Below, piece after piece: positions 54,122 to 61,905 of a DNA stretch of 64,000 nt (position 1 is the first letter of the stretch; every line of letters begins with the position of its first letter). Below the pieces are notes generated by a model. That model was given only the letters and a program-made list of their open reading frames with translations, was not told the origin of the DNA and did not search any database. This DNA is from Hamadaea sp013361475. GTDB lineage: Bacteria > Actinomycetota > Actinomycetes > Mycobacteriales > Micromonosporaceae. The stretch covers positions 62,001 through 126,000 of the forward strand of contig NZ_JBFAHM010000010.1 of NCBI RefSeq assembly GCF_040654195.1, given 5' to 3'. The position numbers and the translations under genes were made by a program.

Positions 54122-54918
54122 GCGGAGACTCCATCCTGAAGGGCTCGGGGGGCGAGGGCGAAGCCGCCCCGGCGGGTACGGCGTACGGCGGCCCAGACGG
54201 CGAGCGGAGAGCAGGCCAGCAGGAACCATTGCGGCCGGGTCAGGCCCAGCGCGACGACTTCGTTGCCGCGGACGAACTCCACGGCGAACCGGAAGGCGGC
54301 GTACGCCAGCAGGTAGCCCGCGAACAACGCGCCGGGCTGGGCGAACCGGTCCCGGCTGCGGACGAGCACCACGAAGGCGGCGAGCTGAAAGACGATCTCG
54401 TACGCGAACGACGGGTGCATCGGCACTCCGGCGACCGCACGTGGGATGGACGCCGCCTCGGCGGCGGTGAGCGTGACGCCCCAGGAGCCGCCGGTCGGCG
54501 TACCGGGGAGTTCGGTGAGCAGGCAGCCGATCCGGCCGATCGCCATGGCCAGCGCCACCGGGGCGGCGAAGAGGTCTCCGGTGCTCACCTTCAGTTTGGT
54601 GATCCGCTTGGCGATCAGCGCTCCGGCGTACGCCCCGACGAGGCCGGACAGAATGCTCCGGCTGCCGTAGAGCCACTGCTCGGCGAGGCCTGCGTTGTCG
54701 CCGGGCGCCAAGTGCTGGGCCCAGGTGCCGAGGCGGGACAGCAGCGCCCCGCCGGTGAGCGCCCCGGCGATGACGCCCCAGATCCGCTCGTCGATCGGGT
54801 CTCGCCCGCGTAACTGCCAGAGGAACCAGCTGAGGGCGGCTGTCACGCCGAGCCCGACGAAGAAGTCGTGGGTCGGTACGCCGAACGGCCCGAGGTGGAA
54901 CAGGACGGGGTGCAGCAT
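54118..54918 (-). CDS. Lgt-like integral membrane protein (prolipoprotein diacylglyceryl transferase superfamily, divergent)
   Basis: 266 aa with seven helices. It aligns with Lgt over its whole length: LYGSRSILSGLVGAYAGAL, AMAIGRIGCLLTE, MHPSFAYE, RFAVEFVRGNE. Residues usual for the real enzyme differ: the HGG of Lgt (essential His) reads LSG near residue 90-92, and GRxGNFxNxE reads GRIGCLLTEL with Asn replaced by Cys (residue 132). The diacylglyceryl transferase activity is therefore doubtful; a related lipid-binding or transfer activity on another substrate is more likely. It is cotranslated with the Tes-like radical SAM gene. ATG 54918 overlaps the upstream stop by 1 bp (ATGA/TGATG type). 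Confidence 0.85.
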   Translation of the reverse strand: MLHPVLFHLGPFGVPTHDFFVGLGVTAALSWFLWQLRGRDPIDERIWGVIAGALTGGALLSRLGTWAQHLAPGDNAGLAEQWLYGSRSILSGLVGAYAGALIAKRITKLKVSTGDLFAAPVALAMAIGRIGCLLTELPGTPTGGSWGVTLTAAEAASIPRAVAGVPMHPSFAYEIVFQLAAFVVLVRSRDRFAQPGALFAGYLLAYAAFRFAVEFVRGNEVVALGLTRPQWFLLACSPLAVWAAVRRTRRGGFALAPRALQDGVSA

Positions 54919-55328
54919 CAGAACGACGAACTGCCCAGCATCGGGCCGAAGCAGGCGCCCGCCATGACCAGTACGCCGATGGCCGAGCCGATCAGGAAGC
55001 CGACGCCGAACGGGCGGGTGTTCGGCACCGCCGTCAGCACGATCCCGGTGACGATCTGGACCGGCCCGACGAGCACCAGCCCGGCCGCCATCACGAGCAT
55101 CAGACCGATCCAGCGATCCGACCCGGTGCCGGAGGCGGTCAGCGCGATCACGATGCCCACCGCCACGATGAGCAGCGGGATGCCGAGGCCGACGACGGCG
55201 CCGACGATGCCGAGTCGCATGCGGCGCTTGCGGTCCACCGGGTCCACGAACGCGTTCGGAGCGACCGGGCGCATCGGCGGTACGCCGAACTCAGGCCGGA
55301 TCGGCGGTTCCGGGGGTGGCTGCGTCAT
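54918..55328 (-). CDS. Small membrane protein, first gene of the Lgt-like/radical SAM operon
   Basis: 136 aa. Pro-rich cytoplasmic start (MTQPPPEPPIRPEFG), then three to four hydrophobic segments (LGIVGAVVGLGIPLLIVAVGIV; LMLVMAAGLVLVGPVQIVTG; FLIGSAIGVLVMAGACFGPML). ATG 55328 has GGAG about 7 nt upstream; a TATCGT -10 lies at 55369-55374. The stop overlaps the Lgt-like start by 1 bp. Function unknown, but the tight coupling suggests a shared membrane process. Confidence 0.78.
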   Translation of the reverse strand: MTQPPPEPPIRPEFGVPPMRPVAPNAFVDPVDRKRRMRLGIVGAVVGLGIPLLIVAVGIVIALTASGTGSDRWIGLMLVMAAGLVLVGPVQIVTGIVLTAVPNTRPFGVGFLIGSAIGVLVMAGACFGPMLGSSSF

Positions 55329-55415
55329 GGCGACTCCGATGAATCCGGGCGGACCGGGGACTGACGTCACGATAGACGGTCGCCGCCCCCGGCCCGTTCC
55401 ACCACTCGGTCGGGG

Positions 55416-56987
55416 TCAGGCCGGTACCCGGACGAGGCCGTAGGCCAAGGCGTCGACGAGCGCCCGCCAGCTCGCCTCGACCACGTTCTCGTGTACGCCC
55501 ACAGTGGTCCAGTCGCCGCCACGGGAGTCCACCGTCTCCACGAGGACCCGGGTGATCGCACCCGTGCCGTGCGAGCCTTCGAGGATGCGCACCTTGTAGT
55601 CGGCCAGTTCCAGGGTCGCCAGCGACGCGTAGTGCCGCGTCAGGGCCTGCCGCAACGCCTCGTCCAAGGCGTTGACCGGGCCGTTGCCCTCGGCGGTGGC
55701 GATGACCCGTTCGCCCTTCACGCGTACCTTCACCGTGGCCTCGGAGACGACGGCGCCGTCCTCGCGGTGCTCCACGATGACCCGGTAGGACTCGAGGGTG
55801 AACGGGGCGGCGGCGCCGCCGAGGGCGTCCCGGACGAGCAGCTCGAAGCTCGCGTCGGCGGCCTCGTAGGACCAGCCCGCCGCCTCCCGCTGCTTGACCT
55901 CCTCCGTGACCTTGGTCGCGACGTCCGGCCGCCCGGCCAGATCGAGCCCGAGCTCCTTGCTCTTCAGCTCGATGCTGGCCCGGCCGGCCATCTCGGTGAC
56001 CAGGATCTTCATATCGTTGCCGACCACGGCCGGGTCTATGTGGTTGTAGAGGGCCGGGTCGTGCTTGATCGCGCTCGCGTGCAACCCCGCCTTGTGGGCG
56101 AAGGCCGCGCTCCCCGTGTACGCCTGGTGGGTGTCGGGTGCGATGTTGGCGATCTCGGCGATGGCGTGCGAGACGCGCACCATCTGTTCCAGGCAGCCGT
56201 CCGGTAGGACGGGCATGCCCAGCTTCAACTGGAGGTTGGCGACGCAGGCGAACAGGTCGGCGTTGCCGGGCCGTTCGCCGTAGCCGTTGGCGGTGCCCTG
56301 GAAGTGGCGTACGCCCGCCTCCACCGCGGCGACCGTGTTGGCCACCGCGCACGAGGTGTCGTTCTGGGTGTGGATGCCGAGCCGCTCCGGGCTCACGCCG
56401 AGCCGGGCGCAGACCTCGCCGACGGCCCGGGTGACCTGGGAGGGCAGCATCCCGCCGTTGGTGTCGCACATGACGGCGATCTCGGCGCCGGCGTCGAGCC
56501 CGGCCTTGACCACGCTGGCGGTGTAGTCGGGGTCGTGCCGGAACCCGTCGAAGAAGTGCTCGCAGTCGAGGAAGACACGGCGCCCGTTGGCCACGAAGTA
56601 CGCGACGCTGTCGGCCACCATCGCGAGGTTCTCCTCCGGCGTCGTACGCAGTGCGCGCAGCACGTGCCGGAGGTCGGACTTGGCGACGAGGGCGACCGCC
56701 GGGGTCTGCGCGTCGATCAGGCCTTTGATGAGGGCGTCGTCCTCGACGTGGATCCCGGCCTTGCGGGTCATTCCGAAGGCGACAAGGATCGCGTGCCGGA
56801 ACTCCAGCTCCTCGCGCGCCCGCCGGAAGAACTCGACGTCCTTGGGCATCGCGCCGGGCCAGCCGCCCTCGATGAAGCCCACGCCGAACTCGTCCAGGAG
56901 CTTGGCGACCGCCAGCTTGTCGGCGACCGAGTATGTGAGGCCCTCCCGCTGTGCGCCGTCGCGCAGCGTCGTGTCGTATACCTGCAT
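55416..56987 (-). CDS. cimA: (R)-citramalate synthase
   Basis: 523 aa. CimA condenses acetyl-CoA and pyruvate to citramalate, the first step of the threonine-independent isoleucine route. Catalytic domain: YDTTLRDGAQREG, GFIEGGWPGAMPKD, VFLDCEHFFDGF, CDTNGGMLPSQV, GIHTQNDTSCAVANT and GTANGYGERPGNADL. The C-terminal LeuA-type regulatory domain (feedback by Ile) spans about 400-523 (VDSRGGDWTTVGVHENVVEASW). I take ATG 56987. A leader peptide and attenuator lie upstream. Confidence 0.95.
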   Translation of the reverse strand: MQVYDTTLRDGAQREGLTYSVADKLAVAKLLDEFGVGFIEGGWPGAMPKDVEFFRRAREELEFRHAILVAFGMTRKAGIHVEDDALIKGLIDAQTPAVALVAKSDLRHVLRALRTTPEENLAMVADSVAYFVANGRRVFLDCEHFFDGFRHDPDYTASVVKAGLDAGAEIAVMCDTNGGMLPSQVTRAVGEVCARLGVSPERLGIHTQNDTSCAVANTVAAVEAGVRHFQGTANGYGERPGNADLFACVANLQLKLGMPVLPDGCLEQMVRVSHAIAEIANIAPDTHQAYTGSAAFAHKAGLHASAIKHDPALYNHIDPAVVGNDMKILVTEMAGRASIELKSKELGLDLAGRPDVATKVTEEVKQREAAGWSYEAADASFELLVRDALGGAAAPFTLESYRVIVEHREDGAVVSEATVKVRVKGERVIATAEGNGPVNALDEALRQALTRHYASLATLELADYKVRILEGSHGTGAITRVLVETVDSRGGDWTTVGVHENVVEASWRALVDALAYGLVRVPA

Positions 56988-57001
56988 CCGCGCCTTCTTC
57001 C

Positions 57002-57037
57002 CACAAAACAAAACGACCCCCCGCGGATGCGGGAGGT
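57002..57037 (-). terminator. Attenuator terminator in the cimA leader
   Basis: On the minus strand CCTCCCGC (57029-57036) pairs with GCGGGGGG (57017-57024) around the loop ATCC and is followed by TCGTTTTGTTTTG. It stands 15-50 bp before the cimA start and after the leader peptide, so it would end transcription early when not disrupted. A large upstream pairing (GCGCGC...GGCC with GGCC...GCGCGC, about 57042-57069) could act as the pause or alternative stem. Confidence 0.82.
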
Positions 57038-57069
57038 CTGCGCGCCGGCCTGCGAAAACGGCCTGCGCG

Positions 57070-57102
57070 CTAGTCGCCAATAATGAGGGCGAACTGCGTC
57101 AC
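57070..57102 (-). CDS. Leader peptide of the cimA attenuator (VTQFALIIGD)
   Basis: Ten codons: GTG ACG CAG TTC GCC CTC ATT ATT GGC GAC TAG. It holds Leu-Ile-Ile, two of them the rare codon ATT in this GC-rich genome. A CATAGT hexamer (57110-57115) lies 7 nt before the GTG, giving a leaderless start. Ribosome stalling at Ile codons when isoleucine is short would favour read-through of the attenuator into cimA. Too short to be found by length; supported by position and codon content. Confidence 0.75.
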   Translation of the reverse strand: MTQFALIIGD

Positions 57103-57205
57103 GAGCGTGACTATGCCACTACGCGCCAAGAAGTGGAAACACCGTCTCGGCATGTGGGCGAAACTGGCTGCCGGAATGTCGCACCCGCCCGCTAGTCTCG
57201 GGGGC

Positions 57206-57952
57206 GTGACGATCGAGGCGACCGGCAGTTTCATCCCCTTCCAGGCCGTCTTCAACTTCCGGGAGGTGGGCGGCCTGCCCGCCGCCGACGGCAGCCGCGT
57301 GCGCGCCAGGGCGCTGTATCGCTCGGACACGCTGTCCCGGCTCTGTGACGCCGATCGGGAGACCTTCGCCGAGCTGGGCGTGGGCGCAGTGATCGATCTC
57401 CGGCGGCACGAGGAGGTCACGGCGGGCGGGCGCGCGCCGGAGTGGGCCGCGCCGGCGTACCACCACCGGCACCTCGACCACCCCTATTGGCGGGCCGAGG
57501 ACTACGACCCCGAGCGCGGCGTCGCCCGGTTCCTCGCCGACCGTTACGCCGAGCTGATCAAGCACGGGGCGGCCGACATCGCGGGGGTGATCTCCCTGGT
57601 GGCTCAGGCCGACACTGGGGCACCGGTCGTCCACTGCGTCGCCGGCAAGGACCGCACCGGCACCGTGATCGCCATGATCCTGGCTCTCCTCGGAGTCGAC
57701 CAGGAGACCGTCGCCCACGAGTACGCGCTCACCGAGCTGGCCGACCCGGCCTACGTGGCCTGGGCGAACGTGCACGTGCCGGGGTTCGCCGAGAAGCCGC
57801 CGGTCCCCTATTACGTGTCGACGCCGCCCGAGGCGATGCTGTTGACGTTGCGTGAGCTGGAGGTGGCATACGGGTCGGTCGAAGCGCTGCTCACCGCCGC
57901 CGGGCTGACCGCCGACGACCTCGCGCGGCTGCGTACCAAGCTGCTCGAATAG
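57206..57952 (+). CDS. Tyrosine-phosphatase family protein (Y_phosphatase3)
   Basis: 248 aa. Active site HCVAGKDRTG (CX5R); N-terminal FNFREVGGLPAADGSRVRARALYRSD is the family mark. Such proteins hydrolyse phosphotyrosine or phosphoinositide-like substrates (cf. PtpB/SapM-type). GTG 57206 follows TAGTCT (57193-57198) by 7 nt. No signal peptide. Confidence 0.9.
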   Translation: MTIEATGSFIPFQAVFNFREVGGLPAADGSRVRARALYRSDTLSRLCDADRETFAELGVGAVIDLRRHEEVTAGGRAPEWAAPAYHHRHLDHPYWRAEDYDPERGVARFLADRYAELIKHGAADIAGVISLVAQADTGAPVVHCVAGKDRTGTVIAMILALLGVDQETVAHEYALTELADPAYVAWANVHVPGFAEKPPVPYYVSTPPEAMLLTLRELEVAYGSVEALLTAAGLTADDLARLRTKLLE

Positions 57953-57981
57953 ACCGGCTGGACCAGGGTACTCGGCCGGGT

Positions 57982-59100
57982 ATGAACCTCCGATTCCTGA
58001 GGCCGCTGTACGACACGCCGGGCCCGTGGGCCACCGTCTACCTGGACGACTCGCTCGACACCGAACGCGGGCGGTCGGAGGTGGGGCTGCGCTGGCGCGC
58101 ACTCCGGGAGGCGCTGCGTCGTCAGGGTGCGGCCGAGCCCACAGTGGCCGCCATCGAGGAGGCCGTACGCGACACGACGCCCGAGAACGGGCAGCACGGA
58201 CTGGCCGTCTTCGCTCATGATCCCGAGCTGGTGCACACCGAGACGATGGCGGCCCCGCCGCCGGCCGACAGCGCCGAGTACGGCGTCCTGCCCCATGTCG
58301 CGCCGCTGCTGGCCCAGCGCGGTCAGCGGATCAACTGGCTCCGCGTCGTGGTGGACCGCACCGGCGGGACCATCGAGTCGGCCGACAGCAGCAGCATCGA
58401 CGTCTCGGGCAGCGAGACTTTTCCGATCCGGAAGATCGCCCCGGGCGGCTGGGCGAATCCCCGGTTCCAGCGCGAGGCCGAGGTCACCTGGCAGCGCAAC
58501 GCGAAGGACGTCGCGGAGGAGCTGACCGGGCTCGCCGACACCATGGGCCCCGAGGTGATCATCGTGGCGGGCGACGTCCAGGCACGGCGACTCCTCGTCG
58601 AGCAGCTCCCCGTACGCTGGCAGAGCAAGACCGTCCTGACCGACGCCGGCTCCCGGGCGCCGGGCGCCGACCCGGAAGCGCTGGACGACGTCACGACCCA
58701 GGTCGTCGCACAGACCGCCCAGCAGCACGCCGATGAGGTTCTGGACCGCCTCCGCAGCGATCACGGCGAAGAGGCCGCCATCGGCATCGCGCCGGTCGTG
58801 ACGGCGTTCAACCGGGGCCAGGTGGAGACGCTGCTCCTCGACCCCATCGGGCTCGCCGGGACGATGCTCTGGCTCGATCCGGCCAGCGGGCAACTGGCCG
58901 GCGACCAGGCGGAGCTGCCGGACGGCGGCCCGTCGGCGCAGCGGGTGCTCGCGGAGGACGCCCTGATCCGGGCGGCCGCCACCACCGACGCCGACCTGCT
59001 CATGGTCACCGCGGCCGGGACGGACGGCAGCCCGCTCGAGCTACGCGACGGAGTCGGCGCGGTGCTGCGGTACAGCGATCCGGCCACTCCTCACGAGTGA
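57982..59100 (+). CDS. Rv2629-like protein, bacterial/archaeal eRF1-like (baeRF) family
   Basis: 372 aa, the length of Rv2629. N-terminal LRPLYDTPGPWATVYLDDSLDTERGRSEVGLRWR; central beta-rich VDRTGGTIESADS; C-terminal L7Ae-like part (RVLAEDALIRAAATTDADLLMVT). The family is related to aeRF1 and to Vms1/Ankzf1 peptidyl-tRNA hydrolases, and to bacterial hibernation factors of the Balon type. A ribosome-binding role in dormancy or rescue is inferred from the family. It lies 29 bp after the phosphatase gene. Converges on aidB across hairpin family C. Confidence 0.85.
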   Translation: MNLRFLRPLYDTPGPWATVYLDDSLDTERGRSEVGLRWRALREALRRQGAAEPTVAAIEEAVRDTTPENGQHGLAVFAHDPELVHTETMAAPPPADSAEYGVLPHVAPLLAQRGQRINWLRVVVDRTGGTIESADSSSIDVSGSETFPIRKIAPGGWANPRFQREAEVTWQRNAKDVAEELTGLADTMGPEVIIVAGDVQARRLLVEQLPVRWQSKTVLTDAGSRAPGADPEALDDVTTQVVAQTAQQHADEVLDRLRSDHGEEAAIGIAPVVTAFNRGQVETLLLDPIGLAGTMLWLDPASGQLAGDQAELPDGGPSAQRVLAEDALIRAAATTDADLLMVTAAGTDGSPLELRDGVGAVLRYSDPATPHE

Positions 59101-59117
59101 CTTGCGCCCTGCGGGGG

Positions 59118-59194
59118 CGTGATCATTGCGTCAGCCATGCTGTTTGAACGGGCAATTCGCCTCGTGAAACAGCGTGGGTGACGCAATGATCACG
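59118..59194. repeat. Hairpin element (family C, copy 1), probable bidirectional terminator
   Basis: cgtgatcattgcgtca... pairs with ...tgacgcaatgatcacg; the 28-nt arms (59118-59145, 59167-59194) match except about two positions. Located between convergent genes. The aidB stop (TGA, 59190-59192) lies in its outer arm. Confidence 0.75.
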
Positions 59195-60805
59195 CGAGCG
59201 GGATCCGTGCGAGGATGCCGTCGACGTCCACACCGGACGGAAGAGTCCCGAAGGCCAGCCCGCCCTCGCCGCTCAGCCGGGCGGCGCAGAACCCGTCGGC
59301 GACCGCGGCGGGGGCGTACCGGACGAGCAGCGCGCCTTGCAGGACCAGGGCGGCCCGTTCGGCGAGGTGCCGAGCGGTCGCCTCGGACGGCGCGGTGAGG
59401 AGCTTCGACACCGATGCCCAGGCATCGTCCAAAGCTGAGTAGACGCCGAGGGCCGGCGACACTTCGGCCGCCAACGCGGAAGCGGTCGACGGAGACGTCC
59501 GCAGCGCGCGCAGCACATCCAAGGCGGTGACGTTGCCCGAGCCTTCCCAGATCCCGTTGAGCGGCGCCTCCCGGTAGAGCCGGGGCATCCCGGAGTCTTC
59601 GACATATCCGTTGCCGCCCAGGCATTCCAGCGCCTCGGCGACCATCACCGGCTGCCGCTTGCAGATCCAGTACTTGGCCAGCGTGGTCGCGATCCGCTGG
59701 AAGTCCGCCTCGCCGGAGTCGCCGCGCGACGCACGGTCGACCGCGCCCGCGACCCGCATCATCAACGTCGTCGCGGCCTCCGACTCCAGGGCCAGGTCGG
59801 CGAGGACCGATCGCATCAGCGGCTTGTCGATCAGCAGCCCGCCGAACGCCGACCGATGCCGAGTGTGGTGCACCGCCTGCATCAGGGCGGCCCGCATCCC
59901 GGCGGCCGAGCCGAGACCGCAGTCGAGCCGGGTCATCGTCACCATCTCGATGATGGTGCGTACGCCGCGCCCCTCCGGACCGACCAGCCAGGCGACGGTG
60001 CCGTCGAACTCCGGCTCGCTGCTTGCGTTGCTGCGATTGCCGAGTTTGTCCTTCAGCCGCTGGATGCGGAACGTGTTGCGCGATCCGTCGGGCAGCACCC
60101 GGGGCACGAGGAAGCAGGACAGCCCGCCCGGCGCCTGGGCCAGCACGAGGAACAGGTCGTTCATCGGCGCGCTGGTGAACCACTTGTGCCCGGTCAGCCG
60201 CCAGGTCCCGTCGGGCTCGGCGACGGCGGTCGTCGTGTTGGCGCGTACGTCGGATCCGCCCTGCTTCTCCGTCATCCCCATTCCGGCCAGCAGTCCGGCC
60301 TTCTCCGTGGGCACGCGCAGGCCCGGGTCGTAGACCCGCGATGTCAGCAGCGGCTCGTAGGCCGCGGCCAGGTCGGGCTGCGCGCGTAGGGCGGGGATCA
60401 CGGCGTAGGTCATCGAGATCGGGCAGATGTGCCCCTGCTCGACGGTGCCCCAGACGAGCATGTCCGCCGCTCGCGCGACGTGCGCGCCCGGTCGCGGATC
60501 GGCCCACGGCGCACCCGCGAGCCCGTGCTCCACCGCCACGCGCATCAGCGAATGCCAGGCCGGATGGAACTCCACCTCGTCGATCCGGTGCCGTACCGAT
60601 CGTGGGTGCGCAGCACCGGCGAGTACCGGTTCGCCTCGTTCGCCCAGCGCTGCGCCTCTTCGCTCCCGGCCCGGCGGCCCAGCGCGTGCAGGTCGTCGCG
60701 ATGCCACTCCGCGCCCTCGCGTACCAGACCTTCGAGCAGAGCGGGGTCCGCGGCCGCGTCGTGGCCGATCAGCGGCGGGGCCTGGTTGAAAACCTCGTGC
60801 GTCAT
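59190..60805 (-). pseudogene. aidB: aidB-like acyl-CoA dehydrogenase family gene with a 1-nt frameshift
   Basis: The N-terminal part (ATG 60805: MTHEVFNQAPPLIGHDAAAD ... YSPVLRTHDRYG) and the rest (HRIDEVEFHPAWHSLMRVAV ... to 59190) are in different frames. They join near 60588-60595, where the minus strand reads TACGGCACCGG; one extra base (e.g. GGNCACCGG) would restore the reading frame. The joined product of about 537 aa matches AidB, a flavoprotein of the alkylation response: ICPISMTYAVIP, GMTEKQGGSDVRANTT, CLGGNGYVEDSG. Either a recent inactivation or a sequencing error. ATGA overlap with the HxlR regulator upstream. Confidence 0.85.
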
Positions 60806-61284
60806 GCCCGCTCCCGGAAGGGGCGGGCGCCAGGTCCGGGGCGGGTCGCGGCCTCGCGCGGCGACTTCAGCACGTGTCCCTCCGAGCAGACGAGTTGTAC
60901 GCCGACAGTCCCGCCGCAGTCGCGATGAGCGACCGTCACGGGTGAGCCGTCGGGGTCGGCCAGGTAGCGGTCGCCCCATTCCCAGACGGCGACGAGGACC
61001 GGATAGAGATCGAAGCCCTTCTCGGTGAGGCGGTACTCGTGGCGCAGCCGCTCGCCGGGCTCGCGGTAGGGCTCGCGACGTAGGATCCCCTGCTCGACGA
61101 GGGTCGTGAGCCGGTTGGTGAGCACCTGCCGGGGAATGTCGGTGTGCCGCCGCATGTCCTCGAACCGCCGTACGCCGTTGAAGACCTCCCGCAGCACCAC
61201 GAACGTCCAGCGTTCGCCGAGGATCGCCATGGCGCGCCCGACCGTGCAGTTCTCCACGGACCAGTCCAGCGCAGCAGGCCTCAT
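60802..61284 (-). CDS. HxlR-family winged-helix regulator
   Basis: 160 aa. CTVGRAMAILGERWTFVVLREVFNGVRRFEDMRRHTDIPRQVLTNRL is the HxlR DNA-binding helix region, including the conserved N-terminal Cys (ENC). EYRLTEKGFDLYPVL follows. The C-terminal tail has a CX9CXSEGH pattern (HRDCGGTVGVQLVCSEGH). ATG 61284. Operon with aidB (4-bp overlap) and divergent from the thioesterase gene; likely acts at the inverted repeat 61298-61314. Confidence 0.9.
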   Translation of the reverse strand: MRPAALDWSVENCTVGRAMAILGERWTFVVLREVFNGVRRFEDMRRHTDIPRQVLTNRLTTLVEQGILRREPYREPGERLRHEYRLTEKGFDLYPVLVAVWEWGDRYLADPDGSPVTVAHRDCGGTVGVQLVCSEGHVLKSPREAATRPGPGARPFRERA

Positions 61285-61297
61285 GTGACCCAACCTA

Positions 61298-61333
61298 AGT
61301 CTTCTTGACAGACTCAGCAAGCGTTGCCAGGCT
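61298..61333 (+). promoter_or_regulatory. Divergent promoter with HxlR-type inverted repeat
   Basis: agtct-N7-agact (61298-61314) overlaps a perfect -35 ttgaca (61305-61310); 17 nt further is caggct (61328-61333) as -10 for the thioesterase gene. The position suggests repression by the divergent HxlR protein. Confidence 0.55.
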
Positions 61334-61339
61334 GAGGCT

Positions 61340-61897
61340 ATGAAACTGGCCGCCGGCTCTTCGTCCTCACTCTCGGCTCGAGCGTTCAAGCCGGCGGAGA
61401 CCGAGACTCAGCAGCGCACGCGCACGTTCGAGTGGGACGACCCCGGCGTGTACGCCACCGCCCCGGCCGGGCTGACCGGGTTGGAGCTGCTCCAGCTCAT
61501 GGTCGCGGGCGAACTGCCCCCGCCGCCGATCATGCGGCTGCTGGACATGCAGGACTTCACCGCCGAGTTCGGTCGCGTCGTCGTGACCATGAAGGCCCAG
61601 GAGTTCCACTACAACCCACTCGGCACGGTGCACGGCGGAGTGATCTCGACGCTGCTCGACACCGGTGCGGGGTGTGCCGTCCACTCGACGCTGCCGGCCG
61701 GGATCGGCTACACGAGCATGGACCTCACCGTGAAGTACCTGCGCCCGGTGACGGTGGAGTCCGGGCTGGTCACCTGCGAGGGCACGGTCCTCTCGCAGGG
61801 ACGGCGGACGGCGCTGGCCCAGGCCACGTTGACCGACGAGGCCGGTCGGCTCGTCGCCCACGCGACCTCGTCCTGCCTCCTCTTCCCGGTCGGCTGA
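61340..61897 (+). CDS. PaaI-family hot-dog thioesterase
   Basis: 185 aa. NPLGTVHGGVISTLLDTGAGCAVHSTLP is the PaaI catalytic segment (HGG, D), followed by YTSMDLTVKYLRPV. Hydrolyses acyl-CoA esters; the substrate is unknown. It may serve the same acyl-CoA or stress pathway as aidB across the divergent promoter. Confidence 0.9.
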   Translation: MKLAAGSSSSLSARAFKPAETETQQRTRTFEWDDPGVYATAPAGLTGLELLQLMVAGELPPPPIMRLLDMQDFTAEFGRVVVTMKAQEFHYNPLGTVHGGVISTLLDTGAGCAVHSTLPAGIGYTSMDLTVKYLRPVTVESGLVTCEGTVLSQGRRTALAQATLTDEAGRLVAHATSSCLLFPVG

Positions 61898-61905
61898 CCC
61901 CCGGG

